The notes: generated by a model from the sequence alone, not told the origin. A stretch of DNA of 64,000 nt from Isoptericola halotolerans (GCF_013149785.1 NZ_JABEZU010000001.1:992001-1056000), one strand, 5' to 3'. Positions 35,067-44,858 are shown, counted from the first letter of the stretch. A program made the numbers and translations.

Positions 35067-36305
35067 ATGACCGACGTCCTGCCACAGGCGTCCGTGACCT
35101 CCGCCGCACCGACCGCCCCCGCCGAGGGCACGAAGCGGCTGGTCAGCCCGTTCGAGCGGCTGGGGCTGTCGGGCCGTCCGCTGCGGACGGCGAACTGGCT
35201 CGGCGTCGTCGTCGGTGTCTACGTGCTCATCACCGCCGTCGAGCTCATCGGGTCCGGCTTCAAGGTGGCGACCGGTGGCACCGCCGAGTCGCTCTTCGCC
35301 TTCGCCGCGAACCCGTTCGTCGCCCTCATGGTCGGCGTGCTGTTCACCGCGGCGACGCAGTCGAGCTCGACGACGACGTCGGTCACCGTCGGCCTGGTCG
35401 CCGGTGGCCTGCCCATGAGCATCGCCATCCCCATGCTGATGGGTGCCAACATCGGCACCACGCTGACGAACACGCTCGTCAGCCTCGGGATGGTGCGGGA
35501 CAAGGAGAGCTTCCGCCGGGCCTTCTCGGCCGCGACGGTGCACGACTTCTTCAACCTCATCGCCGTCGCGATCTTCCTGCCACTGGAGCTCGCCTTCGGC
35601 GTGCTGCAGCGGTCCTCGGCCTGGCTCGCGGACGCCAGCTCGGGATCTGACGGCGGGTTCGTCGCCACGATCTTCTCCGGCCTCGGTACCGTCGTGGACA
35701 CCCTCACGGAGCCCCTGGCCGACCTGCTCGCGTGGTCGACCTCGTTCTTGCCGGGCGCCTGGCACGGCGTCGCCATGATCGTCCTCGGGATCGGCCTCAT
35801 CCTGGCCGTCATCAACTGGCTCGGCCGACTCCTCAAGGTCCTCATGGTGGGCCGGGCGGCCGAGGTCCTGCACGCCTCCGTGGGGCGCGGTCCCCTCACC
35901 GGCATCGCCAGCGGTGCCGCGATGACCGTCATGGTGCAGTCCTCGTCCACCACGACGAGCCTCATGATCCCGCTGGCCGGGTCCGGGACCTTCTCGCTCA
36001 AGCAGATCTACCCGTTCACGGTCGGTGCCAACATCGGCACCACGATCACCGCGCTGATCGCCGCCTTCGCCTTCACCGGCGTCGAGGGCACGCTCGCGCT
36101 GCAGGCCGCCTACGTGCACCTGCTGTTCAACATCTTCGCCGCCCTGGTGGTCTTCGGGATGCCGCTGCTGCGCCAGCTCCCGCTGCGTGGCGCGACGTGG
36201 CTCGGTAACGTCGCCGCCACGAACAAGCTGTGGGCCGCGGCCTGGGTGCTGGGCGTGTTCGTCGGGATCCCGCTGGCGCTCATCGGCATCACGACCGTCC
36301 TGTGA
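35067..36305 (+). CDS. Na+/phosphate cotransporter, NptA-like (copy 2)
   Basis: A 412-residue paralogue of the 32350 gene, nearly colinear along its length, with both QSSSTTTS and both GANIGTT motifs. ATG 35067 has GGGAG upstream; earlier in-frame starts would overlap the PHO box. A PhoP-type site in its promoter points to induction under phosphate starvation, unlike copy 1, whose upstream region shows no such site. Confidence 0.93.
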   Translation: MTDVLPQASVTSAAPTAPAEGTKRLVSPFERLGLSGRPLRTANWLGVVVGVYVLITAVELIGSGFKVATGGTAESLFAFAANPFVALMVGVLFTAATQSSSTTTSVTVGLVAGGLPMSIAIPMLMGANIGTTLTNTLVSLGMVRDKESFRRAFSAATVHDFFNLIAVAIFLPLELAFGVLQRSSAWLADASSGSDGGFVATIFSGLGTVVDTLTEPLADLLAWSTSFLPGAWHGVAMIVLGIGLILAVINWLGRLLKVLMVGRAAEVLHASVGRGPLTGIASGAAMTVMVQSSSTTTSLMIPLAGSGTFSLKQIYPFTVGANIGTTITALIAAFAFTGVEGTLALQAAYVHLLFNIFAALVVFGMPLLRQLPLRGATWLGNVAATNKLWAAAWVLGVFVGIPLALIGITTVL

Positions 36306-36331
36306 GCCTGCACGGATGGGGAGGAAACCCC

Positions 36332-36592
36332 ATGACGAGCGAGAAGCCCGAGGACGCCGCCGCCGTCGAGCGTGAGCTGGAGCGGATCGTCGCCGAGGCA
36401 GAGGCCAAGCTGGCCGAGGTCCGCCGTGAGCTCGCCGAGCGGCGCCGGCAGGACGCCCAGCACGCCGAGATCGACCGGCTCGAGGAGCACCTGGCCAACG
36501 CCACCGTCCGGTGGGAAGAGGTGCGCTCGTTCTTCGACGACGTGCTGACACAGCTCCGCCGGCACGACGACGGCGAGCACCTGTCCGAGTGA
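36332..36592 (+). CDS. Small coiled-coil protein, partner of cotransporter 2
   Basis: An 86-residue charged helical protein, paralogous to 33612-33917 across the core (EIDRLEEHLANATVRW, then EVRSFFDDVLTQLR). GGGGAGG lies upstream of ATG 36332, 26 nt after the cotransporter. It has no membrane segment. The conserved pairing with the cotransporter in both modules is the main clue to its role. Confidence 0.8.
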   Translation: MTSEKPEDAAAVERELERIVAEAEAKLAEVRRELAERRRQDAQHAEIDRLEEHLANATVRWEEVRSFFDDVLTQLRRHDDGEHLSE

Positions 36593-36720
36593 CCCGCTGA
36601 CCCGCTAGGCCCCGCGCCGGCGACGAGTCGTCGCGAGGAGAACCGTGGGCATCACCAGGCAGCACGCCTTCCCGGCACTCCGCATCGTCATCTGGTGCCC
36701 CTGCCGCCTCGCACCCGACC

Positions 36721-36957
36721 GTGACGCTGCAGGCCGCCACCCCCGTGACGGCGTCCGTCATCGGTCAGGTCCCCGCCGAGTACGAGGGGGAGGGCCCGCG
36801 CGCGTACCTGCTGGTCGACCACATGACCCGCTGGTTCCCCGACTCCGTCTCGGCGGACAACTACCGGTTCTGGGTGCCACCGGACAGGGCTGACGAGCTG
36901 GCGACGGTGCTCGCCCGGGACCTGACGGCCGCCGGGGCACCGTTCTCCGTGGACTGA
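36721..36957 (+). CDS. Small hypothetical protein
   Basis: A 78-residue frame from GTG 36721 with protein-like composition (AYLLVDHMTRWFPDSVSADN) and coding-type third-position GC. No ribosome-binding site is obvious. A different frame beginning at GTG 36645 has GAGGAG upstream but an implausible Arg/Pro/Gly-rich product. Function unknown; it may be a real small gene or a remnant. Confidence 0.4.
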   Translation: MTLQAATPVTASVIGQVPAEYEGEGPRAYLLVDHMTRWFPDSVSADNYRFWVPPDRADELATVLARDLTAAGAPFSVD

Positions 36958-36974
36958 GGTCCGGTACCGACCGG

Positions 36975-38201
36975 TCAGGCGGCCGGGTCCGACGGCGGTG
37001 CGAGCAGGAAGCCCGGCGCCACGAGCCCGGCGTCGTCGAACGCCGCCTGCACCGCGGTCGTCACGGCGTCGACGTCGTCGGCCCGCACGAGGGCGATCGC
37101 GGACCCGCCGAACCCGCCGCCCGTCATCCGGGCACCGAGGGCGCCCGCGCCCAGGGCAGCCTCGACGACCAGGTCGAGCTCGCGCGCCGAGACCTCGTAG
37201 TCGTCCCGCAGGGACGTGTGCGAGGCGTTCATCAGGGGGCCCACCGCGGTGATGCGCCCGGCGCGCACCAGCTCCGCGAACTCGCTCGTGCGGGCGATCT
37301 CGGTGACCACGTGGCGGACGCGGCGCTGCAGCACGTCGCCCCCGGGAGACCCGGCCAGCTTCTCCAGCGCGACGTCGAGCTCGTCCGGTGCGACCTCGCG
37401 CAGCGAACCGACACCCAGGATCTCCGCGGCCCGCTCGCAGGCCGCCCGCCGCTGCGCGTACTGCCCGTCCACGAGCGCGTGCTCGGCGCGGGTGTCCACG
37501 ACCAGGAGCGTCAGGCCCGCCGCGGTGAGGTCGAACGGCACGCGGTCGGCGGACTCCAGCGCCGACAACCCCGGACGGCAGTCGAGGAGCAGCGCGTGCC
37601 CGGCCGAGCAGCGCAGGGAGGCCGCCTGGTCCATGCCGCCCGTGGGCGCGCCCGCGATCTCGTTCTCCGCCCGGACGCAGGCCGTCACGAGCGACGCCCT
37701 CCCGGCGTCGTCGGCCGCCAGGCGCAGCCCGTGCACGGCGTCGAGCGCGACGGCGACCGCGCACTCCAGCGCCGCCGACGAGGACAGGCCCGCGCCGAAG
37801 GGGACGCACGAGTCGACGACGGCGTCGAACCCGCCGATCTCGTGACCCGCCTCGCGCAACGCCCACGCGACCCCGGCGACATAGGCGCCCCAGCCCTGCG
37901 TCTCGCCGGGGGCCACGTCGGCGAGCCGGGTCTGCCAGGTCTCACCCGGCGCCTGGGCGGATGCGAGGCGCACGACGTCGTCGGCCCGGGAGCGCAGCGC
38001 CACGTACGTGCGGTGCGGCAGCGCCACCGGCAGGGCCAGACCCGCGTTGTAGTCCGTGTGCTCGCCGATGAGGTTCACCCGGCCCGGAGCCGACCAGACG
38101 CCGTCGGGCTCGCCGTCGGCGAAGACCTCGGCGAAGAGGGTGCGGACGCGGGCGGCGCCGTCGTCGGCGGACCAGGAATCGAGCCACTGGGGAGACGTCA
38201 T
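36975..38201 (-). CDS. galK: Galactokinase
   Basis: A 408-residue GHMP kinase that phosphorylates galactose at C1 in the Leloir pathway. GRVNLIGEHTDYN (40-52) is the sugar-binding signature, PFGAGLSSSAALE the ATP loop, and MTGGGFGGSAI the third GHMP motif. The start at 38201 is chosen from family length; CATACT lies 7 nt upstream without a Shine-Dalgarno, suggesting a leaderless mRNA. No galT or galE is adjacent in this window. Confidence 0.94.
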   Translation of the reverse strand: MTSPQWLDSWSADDGAARVRTLFAEVFADGEPDGVWSAPGRVNLIGEHTDYNAGLALPVALPHRTYVALRSRADDVVRLASAQAPGETWQTRLADVAPGETQGWGAYVAGVAWALREAGHEIGGFDAVVDSCVPFGAGLSSSAALECAVAVALDAVHGLRLAADDAGRASLVTACVRAENEIAGAPTGGMDQAASLRCSAGHALLLDCRPGLSALESADRVPFDLTAAGLTLLVVDTRAEHALVDGQYAQRRAACERAAEILGVGSLREVAPDELDVALEKLAGSPGGDVLQRRVRHVVTEIARTSEFAELVRAGRITAVGPLMNASHTSLRDDYEVSARELDLVVEAALGAGALGARMTGGGFGGSAIALVRADDVDAVTTAVQAAFDDAGLVAPGFLLAPPSDPAA

Positions 38202-38247
38202 GGCGCCCAGTATGGCCGACCTGTGCACGCTCCCGGGAGCCGTTCCG

Positions 38248-39834
38248 TCAGGCGGGCGCGCCCGCCCGACCGGCCTTGAGGAAGTCCGCGCAGCGCTCGC
38301 CGATCATCATCACGGTGATGTTCGGGTTCACCGTCGTGATCTCCGGCATGACGGAGGCGTCCGCGACGCGCAGACCCGTGACACCCTTGACCCGCAGCTG
38401 CGGGTCGAGCGGCGAGGCGTCGTCGTCCGGCGCGCCCATCCGTACCGACCCGGTCGGGTGGTAGACGGTGTTGTGCGTCGCGCGCACGTACGCCGCGATC
38501 TCCTCGTCGGACTGCACGCCCGGGCCGGGGAACAGCTCGCGACCGGCCCAGTCGGCCATCGCCGGCTGGGCGACGATCTCGCGGGCGCGCTTGATGCCCT
38601 CGACCATGACCTGCATGTCGTGCGGGTCGGAGAAGTATCGCGGGTCGACCTTCGGCTTGTCCCGGAAGTCGCGCGAGCGCAGTCGCACGGTGCCACGCGA
38701 CCGGGCGTGCGTGACGTTCGGCGTCAGGCAGAACACGTTCTCCGCCGTCGGGTAGCCCTGGCGGGCGGTGTGCATGTCGAACGGGACGGACCCGTAGTGG
38801 AACATCAGGTCCGGGCGGTCGTCGCCCCGCTCCGCGGCGGCCGCCGTGCGGGTGAAGATCCCGATCTCCCACCACTGCGTGGACGTGGTGGTCATCGGCT
38901 GCTGCGCCTCCCACGAGATCACGCCCTCGGGGTGGTCCTGCATGTTCTCGCCGACGCCGGGGGAGTCGACCAGCACGTCGACGCCCACCTCGCGCAGGTG
39001 CTCCGCGGGTCCGATGCCGGAGAGCATGAGCAGCTTGGGGGTGTCGATCGCACCGGCGGACAGCACGACCTCGCGCCGGGCGGCCAGGTGGCGGGTGTGG
39101 ATCAGGTCGGGGTCGAGGAAGTCGACACCGGTGGCCCGCCGGTCGGCGTCGAAGGTGACCCGCTTGACCCGGTGGTCCGTGAGGATCGTCAGGTTCGGCC
39201 GGTCCAGCACCGGGTGCAGATAGCTGACCGACGACGACGAGCGCACGCCGTCCTCGCGGGCGTTGATCTGGAAGAAGCTCGCGCCCTGGACGACGGTGAC
39301 CCCGTCGTTGAACTGCACGCGCGGGATACCGGCCTGCTCGCAGGCGTCCAGGAGCGCGACGCCGCACGGGTCCGACGGCGGCACCTGACGGATGCGCACG
39401 GGCCCGTCGTGGCCGTGGTGGTCGCCCGGCTGGTCGTTGTTCTCGAGCTTGCGGAAGTAGGGCCGGGACTCCGCGTCCTGCCAGCCCGCCGCGCCCATCT
39501 CGGCCCACTGGTCGAGGTCCTCGGCGGGGGCGTGGAACGCGATGCACGAGTTGTGCGACGAGCAGCCGCCGAGCACGCGGGCACGCGCCTGGCGCATGAA
39601 CGAGTTGCCGTTCTCCTGCGGCTCGATCAGGTAGTCCCAGTCGTAGCCGGACTCGAGCAGCCCCATCCAGCGGTCGAGGCGGAGGATGGCGTCGTCGCCG
39701 ACGTCGGACGGCCCCGCCTCCAGCAGGGCGACGGTGACGTCGGGGTCCTCCGAGAGCCGGGCGGCGACGGCCGCACCGGCCGAGCCGCCGCCGATGACGA
39801 GGTAGTCGTAGGTGTCGGTCGTCGTGGGGGTCAC
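38248..39834 (-). CDS. betA: Choline dehydrogenase-type GMC oxidoreductase
   Basis: A 528-residue FAD enzyme that oxidises choline to betaine aldehyde. GGGSAG (15-20) is the FAD-binding turn, GCSSHNSC lies near the flavin, and HPTGSVRMG with the later NPNITVMMI holds the active-site His and Asn. GTG 39834 overlaps the betB stop by GTGA. It is the last gene of the operon betT-betB-betA, which makes glycine betaine as an osmoprotectant. Confidence 0.9.
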   Translation of the reverse strand: MTPTTTDTYDYLVIGGGSAGAAVAARLSEDPDVTVALLEAGPSDVGDDAILRLDRWMGLLESGYDWDYLIEPQENGNSFMRQARARVLGGCSSHNSCIAFHAPAEDLDQWAEMGAAGWQDAESRPYFRKLENNDQPGDHHGHDGPVRIRQVPPSDPCGVALLDACEQAGIPRVQFNDGVTVVQGASFFQINAREDGVRSSSSVSYLHPVLDRPNLTILTDHRVKRVTFDADRRATGVDFLDPDLIHTRHLAARREVVLSAGAIDTPKLLMLSGIGPAEHLREVGVDVLVDSPGVGENMQDHPEGVISWEAQQPMTTTSTQWWEIGIFTRTAAAAERGDDRPDLMFHYGSVPFDMHTARQGYPTAENVFCLTPNVTHARSRGTVRLRSRDFRDKPKVDPRYFSDPHDMQVMVEGIKRAREIVAQPAMADWAGRELFPGPGVQSDEEIAAYVRATHNTVYHPTGSVRMGAPDDDASPLDPQLRVKGVTGLRVADASVMPEITTVNPNITVMMIGERCADFLKAGRAGAPA

Positions 39835-41339
39835 CGGTCGGCTCCTTCGTGCTCGTCGGAGTGGTCGGGGAACCAGCCCGTGACAGCCGGGCGCAGGTTC
39901 TGGTAGACGTGCTTGGGCTCGGTGTACTCGCCGAGCCCCGTGGGGCCGAGCTCGCGGCCGATGCCTGACTGGCCGAACCCGCCCCACTCGGCCTGCGGCA
40001 GGTACGGGTGGAAGTCGTTGATCCAGATGGTGCCGTGCCGCAGCGCGTTCGCGACCCGCTGCGCCTTCCCCGCGTCCTGCGTCCACACTGCGCCGGCCAG
40101 GCCGTACACGGTGTCGTTGGCGATCTCGACGGCCTCGTCCTCGCTCGTGAAGGTCTCCACCGTGACGACGGGACCGAACGCCTCGTCGACGACGGCGGCC
40201 GTACCGCGGGCGACGCCGTCGAGCACCGTGGGCCGGAAGTAGAAGCCCTTCTCGAGCTCGCCGTCGCCCCAGGTCCCGCCGCAGCGGAGAGTGGCGCCGT
40301 CGGCGACGGCCTGTTCGACGTAGGCGGTGACCTTGTCGCGGTGGGCGGCCGAGATGAGCGGGCCGGTCTCCGCGGCGTCGTCGAACGGGCCGCCCATCCG
40401 GATCTGCTCCGCGCGGCGCACGAGCTCGTCGACGAACCGGTCGTGGATGTCCTCCTCGACGATCAGGCGTGCCCCGGCGGAGCACACCTGGCCGGAGTGG
40501 ACGAACGCCGCGTTGAGCGCGTTGTCCACGGCGGCGTCGAAGTCGGCGTCGGCGAAGACGACGTTCGGGTTCTTGCCGCCGAGCTCGAGCGCCACCTTCT
40601 TGACCGTGGCAGCCGTGTTCGCCGCGATGACGCGGCCCGTGACGAGGCCACCGGTGAAGGAGACCAGGTCGACGTCCGGGTGCTCGGAGAGCGGTGCGCC
40701 GGCGGTCGGGCCGGCGCCCAGCACGAGGTTGGCCACGCCCGCGGGGACCCCGGCGTCGGTCAGCAGGTCCATGAGGAGGATCGCGGTGTGCGGCGTCAGC
40801 TCGGAGGGCTTGAGCACGAAGGTGTCACCCGCTGCCAGGCAGGGTGCCACCTTCCATGCGGTCTGCAGCAGCGGGTAGTTCCACGGGGTGATGAGCCCGC
40901 ACACGCCCACCGGCTCGTGCTGGATCCGGCTGAGCACGTCCGGGCTGCCGGCGTCGACGATCCGGCCGGACTCCGAGCCCGCGAGCTTGCCGTAGTACCG
41001 CAGGCAGGCGGTGACGTCGTCCATGTCGATGCGGGACTCGACGAGGCGCTTGCCCGTGTCGAGCGACTCGGCGCGGGCGAACTCCTCGGAGCGCTCGACG
41101 AGCAGGTCGGCGGCCCGCAGGAGGAGGTCGCCGCGCTCGGGCGCGGTCGTGCCGCGCCACGGCCCGGCGTCGAACGCACGCCGGGCGGCTGCGATGGCAC
41201 GCTCGGTGTCCGCGGGAGCGGCCTCACTGACGGCGGCGACGAGCGTGCCGTCGGCAGGGCAGCGGATCTCGCGGGTGCCGCCGTCGGCCGCGGCTTCCCA
41301 GCGTCCGTCGATGTACAGGGTGGTGACGTCGTCTGTCAT
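39831..41339 (-). CDS. betB: Betaine-aldehyde dehydrogenase
   Basis: A 502-residue NAD(P)-dependent aldehyde dehydrogenase that makes glycine betaine from betaine aldehyde. Catalytic Cys 286 is in HSGQVCSAG and general base Glu 252 in ALELGGKNP; TPWNYPL is the cofactor loop. GGAGG lies before ATG 41339. It sits 12 nt after betT and overlaps betA. Its substrate is assigned from operon context as well as family. Confidence 0.9.
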   Translation of the reverse strand: MTDDVTTLYIDGRWEAAADGGTREIRCPADGTLVAAVSEAAPADTERAIAAARRAFDAGPWRGTTAPERGDLLLRAADLLVERSEEFARAESLDTGKRLVESRIDMDDVTACLRYYGKLAGSESGRIVDAGSPDVLSRIQHEPVGVCGLITPWNYPLLQTAWKVAPCLAAGDTFVLKPSELTPHTAILLMDLLTDAGVPAGVANLVLGAGPTAGAPLSEHPDVDLVSFTGGLVTGRVIAANTAATVKKVALELGGKNPNVVFADADFDAAVDNALNAAFVHSGQVCSAGARLIVEEDIHDRFVDELVRRAEQIRMGGPFDDAAETGPLISAAHRDKVTAYVEQAVADGATLRCGGTWGDGELEKGFYFRPTVLDGVARGTAAVVDEAFGPVVTVETFTSEDEAVEIANDTVYGLAGAVWTQDAGKAQRVANALRHGTIWINDFHPYLPQAEWGGFGQSGIGRELGPTGLGEYTEPKHVYQNLRPAVTGWFPDHSDEHEGADR

Positions 41340-41351
41340 GGGATCCTCCGG

Positions 41352-43430
41352 TCAGACGTCGGTGTGGTCGATGGACACCGCGGGTGCGGCCGAGGACTCC
41401 TTGAACACGACGTGTCGCTCGAACTGGTCGAGCACGTCGCCGATCAGCTGTTCCTTCGTCCACCCGGTGACCTCGTAGCCCTGCGAGCCCTCGGTGAGGT
41501 AGACCTCGACCCGCAGGTAGGTGGCGTCCGACTGCGGCTTCGCGGCGAAGGAGGGCATCTCGGCCTCGACCGGGCAGAGCCGGTAGCGGAACGGCTCGTC
41601 GTCGTCGTGGACGACGGCGAGGGTCAGGATCGGCAGGCCCTGCGGCCCGTCGTCGGACCGGTCGCAGCGGGCGGTGACGCCCCGGTCACGCAGCTCGGCC
41701 GCGACCTCGTCGAGCGCCGGTGAGCAGACCTCCTCGAGGAAGCGCGCGATCGGTTTGTGCCCCGGGTAGGAGACGAGGCGGTGCAGCCGGTGGCGCCACG
41801 CACCGCTCTCGGCGTGGGTGCGACCGGAGAGCGTCGCGGGGAGAGCGTTCTGTGCCGAGTCCAGCTTCTGCCCCTCGGCGTGCAGCGTGCGATACAGGGA
41901 CACCATGACCAGCAGCAGGACGAACGAGAACGGCAGCCCCATGATCATCGTCGCGCCCTGCAGGGTGCCCAGGCCGCCGGCGACCAGCATGCCCAGGGTG
42001 ATCATGCCGATCAGCACCGCCCACACGACACGGAGCCAGGGCACGGCGTCGTCCTTCGGGGAACGCGGGTCCGTCGAGAACTTGGCGAGCACCAGGGCGC
42101 CGGAGTCGGCCGAGGTGACGAAGAACAGCAACCCGACGAAGATCGCGACGGCGATCATCAGGCCTGCGGCGGGGAACTGCTGGAGCAGCCCGAACAGGCC
42201 CCCGGCAGGGTCGTCCATCGCGGTCTGGATGAAAGCCGCACCCTCCTCGGTGCCGTCACGGCCGAGCTGGAGGGTCGTGTTGCCGAAGACGGACACCCAC
42301 ACCAGGACGAAGCAGAAGGGGATCGTCATGGTGCCGAGCACGAACTGGCGGATGGTGCGCCCGCGGGAGATGCGGGCCAGGAACAGCCCGACGAACGGTG
42401 CCCAGGCGACCCACCAGGCCCAGAAGAAGAGCGTCCAGGCGTTCATCCACTCGGTCGGGGCCTCGAACGCCATGGTGTCGAGCGTGAGTGCCGGCAGCTG
42501 GGCGATGTAGTCGCCGGCGTTCATCACCAGGCCGTTGAGCAGGAACGCGGTGTCGCCGGTGAACAGCACGAAGGCGAGCAGCACGAAGGCGAGGACGGCC
42601 TGGAGCTCGGACAAGCGCCGCACACCGCGCGCCACACCCGAGATCGTCGAGACGATCGACATGATCACGGCCACGGCGATGAGGCAGATCTGGACGAGGA
42701 GACCGTCGTCGACCCCGGTGAGCTCGTGGAGGCCGCGGCTGAGCATCGAGACGCCGATGCCGAGCGTCGCGGCGAGGCCGAAGACGGTGCCCATCACGGC
42801 GGCGATGTCGATGACGTGACCTGCGCGGCCCCACACCCGGTCCCCGAAGAGCGGCTGCAGCACGGATCGCAGCGAGAGCGGCAGACCTCGGCGGTAGTGG
42901 AAGTACGCGAGGGCCATGCCGAGCAGGGCGTACATGGCCCAGCCGATGAGGCCGTAGTGGAACAACGTCCACACGATCGCCTCACGAGCGGCGACGGTCG
43001 TGCCGCCCTCGGTGACCGGCGGTGCGAGGTACTGCGCGGCCGGTTCGGCCACGGAGAAGAACATCAGGTCCGTGCCGATGCCCGCGGCGAAGAGCATCGC
43101 CGCCCAGGTGAAGATGTTGAACTGCGGCTTGGACTCCTCAGGGCCGAGCTTGACACGCCCCGCGCGGCTGATCCCGACGACGAGGACGAAGACGAGGATG
43201 GCCGCCGCCAGCAGGAAGTACCACCAACCGAACCAGGTCGAGATCCACCCGACGAGGACGAAGATCGCGCTCTCTGCGTCGCCCGGGCGGACCATGGCCC
43301 AGACGGCGAGCGCCAGGATGACGACCGCCGACCCGATCAGGACGACGGGGTTGATCTTTCGGGCGTTCCCGTACTCGGCGTCGGTATGGTCCTCGGTCGC
43401 GGACATGCTGCTGCCGTCGACGTCTGTCAT
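41352..43430 (-). CDS. betT: BCCT-family choline/betaine transporter
   Basis: A 692-residue transporter with twelve predicted membrane helices and a long cytoplasmic C-terminal extension (about 180 residues), as in BetT-type proteins. The family block WTLFFWAWWVAWAPFVGLFL with ARISRGRTIRQFV is intact. GGAGG lies before ATG 43430; an ATG at 43451 is too early. With betB and betA downstream, choline is the likely substrate. No BetI-type repressor gene is in the window. Confidence 0.9.
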   Translation of the reverse strand: MTDVDGSSMSATEDHTDAEYGNARKINPVVLIGSAVVILALAVWAMVRPGDAESAIFVLVGWISTWFGWWYFLLAAAILVFVLVVGISRAGRVKLGPEESKPQFNIFTWAAMLFAAGIGTDLMFFSVAEPAAQYLAPPVTEGGTTVAAREAIVWTLFHYGLIGWAMYALLGMALAYFHYRRGLPLSLRSVLQPLFGDRVWGRAGHVIDIAAVMGTVFGLAATLGIGVSMLSRGLHELTGVDDGLLVQICLIAVAVIMSIVSTISGVARGVRRLSELQAVLAFVLLAFVLFTGDTAFLLNGLVMNAGDYIAQLPALTLDTMAFEAPTEWMNAWTLFFWAWWVAWAPFVGLFLARISRGRTIRQFVLGTMTIPFCFVLVWVSVFGNTTLQLGRDGTEEGAAFIQTAMDDPAGGLFGLLQQFPAAGLMIAVAIFVGLLFFVTSADSGALVLAKFSTDPRSPKDDAVPWLRVVWAVLIGMITLGMLVAGGLGTLQGATMIMGLPFSFVLLLVMVSLYRTLHAEGQKLDSAQNALPATLSGRTHAESGAWRHRLHRLVSYPGHKPIARFLEEVCSPALDEVAAELRDRGVTARCDRSDDGPQGLPILTLAVVHDDDEPFRYRLCPVEAEMPSFAAKPQSDATYLRVEVYLTEGSQGYEVTGWTKEQLIGDVLDQFERHVVFKESSAAPAVSIDHTDV

Positions 43431-43633
43431 GGGTTCCTCCCTGCTGGTCACGCCCGTCGGGGAACGACCGGCGCGCGTCGCGGTCGCCGTTGACCGCGGA
43501 CGTCAACGCTTCCCACCTTCCGTTGCGCGGTGGTGACGGGCGTGTGCTCTTCACGGTAGCGCGACCGGTCCGGCTTTGACACCTTCGGACGGGACGTCTC
43601 GCTGGGCGAGACCTGTGGTGCTGGGCCTGCGGC

Positions 43634-44800
43634 TCAGCCGACGGGAGTGACGCCGAGCTGCCGCCCGGCGAGCCCGCGTTCGCGCCCCGCCAACCGACGG
43701 GCGACGTCGCGCAGCACCTGGGCGCCCGGGGAGTCAGGGGCGGCGAGCACCACCGGGGTGCCGTCGTCGCCCCCTTCCCGCACGGCCACGTCCAGCGGCA
43801 CCTGACCGAGCAGCGGCACGTCCTTGCCGACGGTCTCGGTGAGGCGGCTCGCGACGCTGGCACCACCGCCCGCGCCGAAGAGCTCGAGGCGAGAGCCGTC
43901 GGGCTGGACCAGCCAGGACATGTTCTCCACGACGCCGACCACGCCCTGCGACGTCTGGGTCGCCACCGAGCCTGCGCGCTCGGCCACCTCGGCGGCGGCC
44001 ACCTGCGGCGTCGTGACCACCAGGATCTCGCTGCCCGGCAGCAGCTGGGCGACCGAGATGGCGATGTCGCCGGTGCCCGGCGGCAGGTCCAGCAGCAGCA
44101 CGTCCAGGTCGCCCCAGAACACGTCCGCGAGGAACTGCTCGAGCGCGCGGTGCAGCATCGGCCCGCGCCAGACGACGGGCTGCCCGGCCGGGACGAACAT
44201 CCCGATCGAGACGACCTTGATCCCGTGCGCGACGGGCGGCAGCAGCATGGAGTCCACGCGGGTGGGCTGGCGGTCGACCCCCAGCATCCTGGGGATGGAG
44301 AAGCCGTAGATGTCGGCGTCGAGCACGCCGACGCTCAGGCCGTCGGCGGCCATGGCGGCAGCCAGGTTCGCCGTGACCGAGGACTTGCCGACTCCGCCCT
44401 TGCCGGAGGCGACCGCGAACACCTTCGTGAGCGAGCCGGGCTGCGCGAACGGGATGACGGGGTCACCGGCGCCACCGCGAAGCTGCGACCTCAACGCCTT
44501 GCGCTGCTCGGGCGTCATGACGCCGAGCTCGACGTCGACGCTCCCGACGCCGTCGACATGCTCGGTCGCGGCCGTGACGTCACGCACCAGGGTCGACTTC
44601 ATCGGGCACCCGGCGATCGTCAGGTCCACACCCACGGTCACGTGCGCGCCCGCCGTCCGGTCGCCGGTCACGGGCGCCTCGCCCACGGTCACCGACCGGA
44701 TCATGTTCAGCTCGGTCAGGGGGCGGCGGATCTCGGGGTCGACGACGGCGGACAACGCGTCCCGGACGCGTGCCTCGAGGTCGGGTGCGGAGGGAGCCAT
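43634..44800 (-). CDS. mrp: Mrp/NBP35-type P-loop ATPase
   Basis: A 388-residue protein with an N-terminal MIP18/DUF59 domain (about 5-85, with AGCPM) and a P-loop domain starting SGKGGVGKSS (132-141). The family carries Fe-S clusters to apoproteins. The usual CxxC after the ENMS motif is absent; ENMSWLVQPDGSRLELFG stands there instead. TAGGAT lies exactly 6 nt before ATG 44800, so a leaderless mRNA is likely. Confidence 0.9.
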   Translation of the reverse strand: MAPSAPDLEARVRDALSAVVDPEIRRPLTELNMIRSVTVGEAPVTGDRTAGAHVTVGVDLTIAGCPMKSTLVRDVTAATEHVDGVGSVDVELGVMTPEQRKALRSQLRGGAGDPVIPFAQPGSLTKVFAVASGKGGVGKSSVTANLAAAMAADGLSVGVLDADIYGFSIPRMLGVDRQPTRVDSMLLPPVAHGIKVVSIGMFVPAGQPVVWRGPMLHRALEQFLADVFWGDLDVLLLDLPPGTGDIAISVAQLLPGSEILVVTTPQVAAAEVAERAGSVATQTSQGVVGVVENMSWLVQPDGSRLELFGAGGGASVASRLTETVGKDVPLLGQVPLDVAVREGGDDGTPVVLAAPDSPGAQVLRDVARRLAGRERGLAGRQLGVTPVG

Positions 44801-44858
44801 GGTCCGATCCTAGGTGTCGTGGTAGCCCCGCCACCGACCCGTGCGGGATACTGTCGGG

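Noticed and set aside
36645-36893. Alternative small gene with a good ribosome-binding site
   Set aside because: The predicted product is Arg/Pro/Gly-rich out-of-frame sequence; the 36721 frame has better composition.
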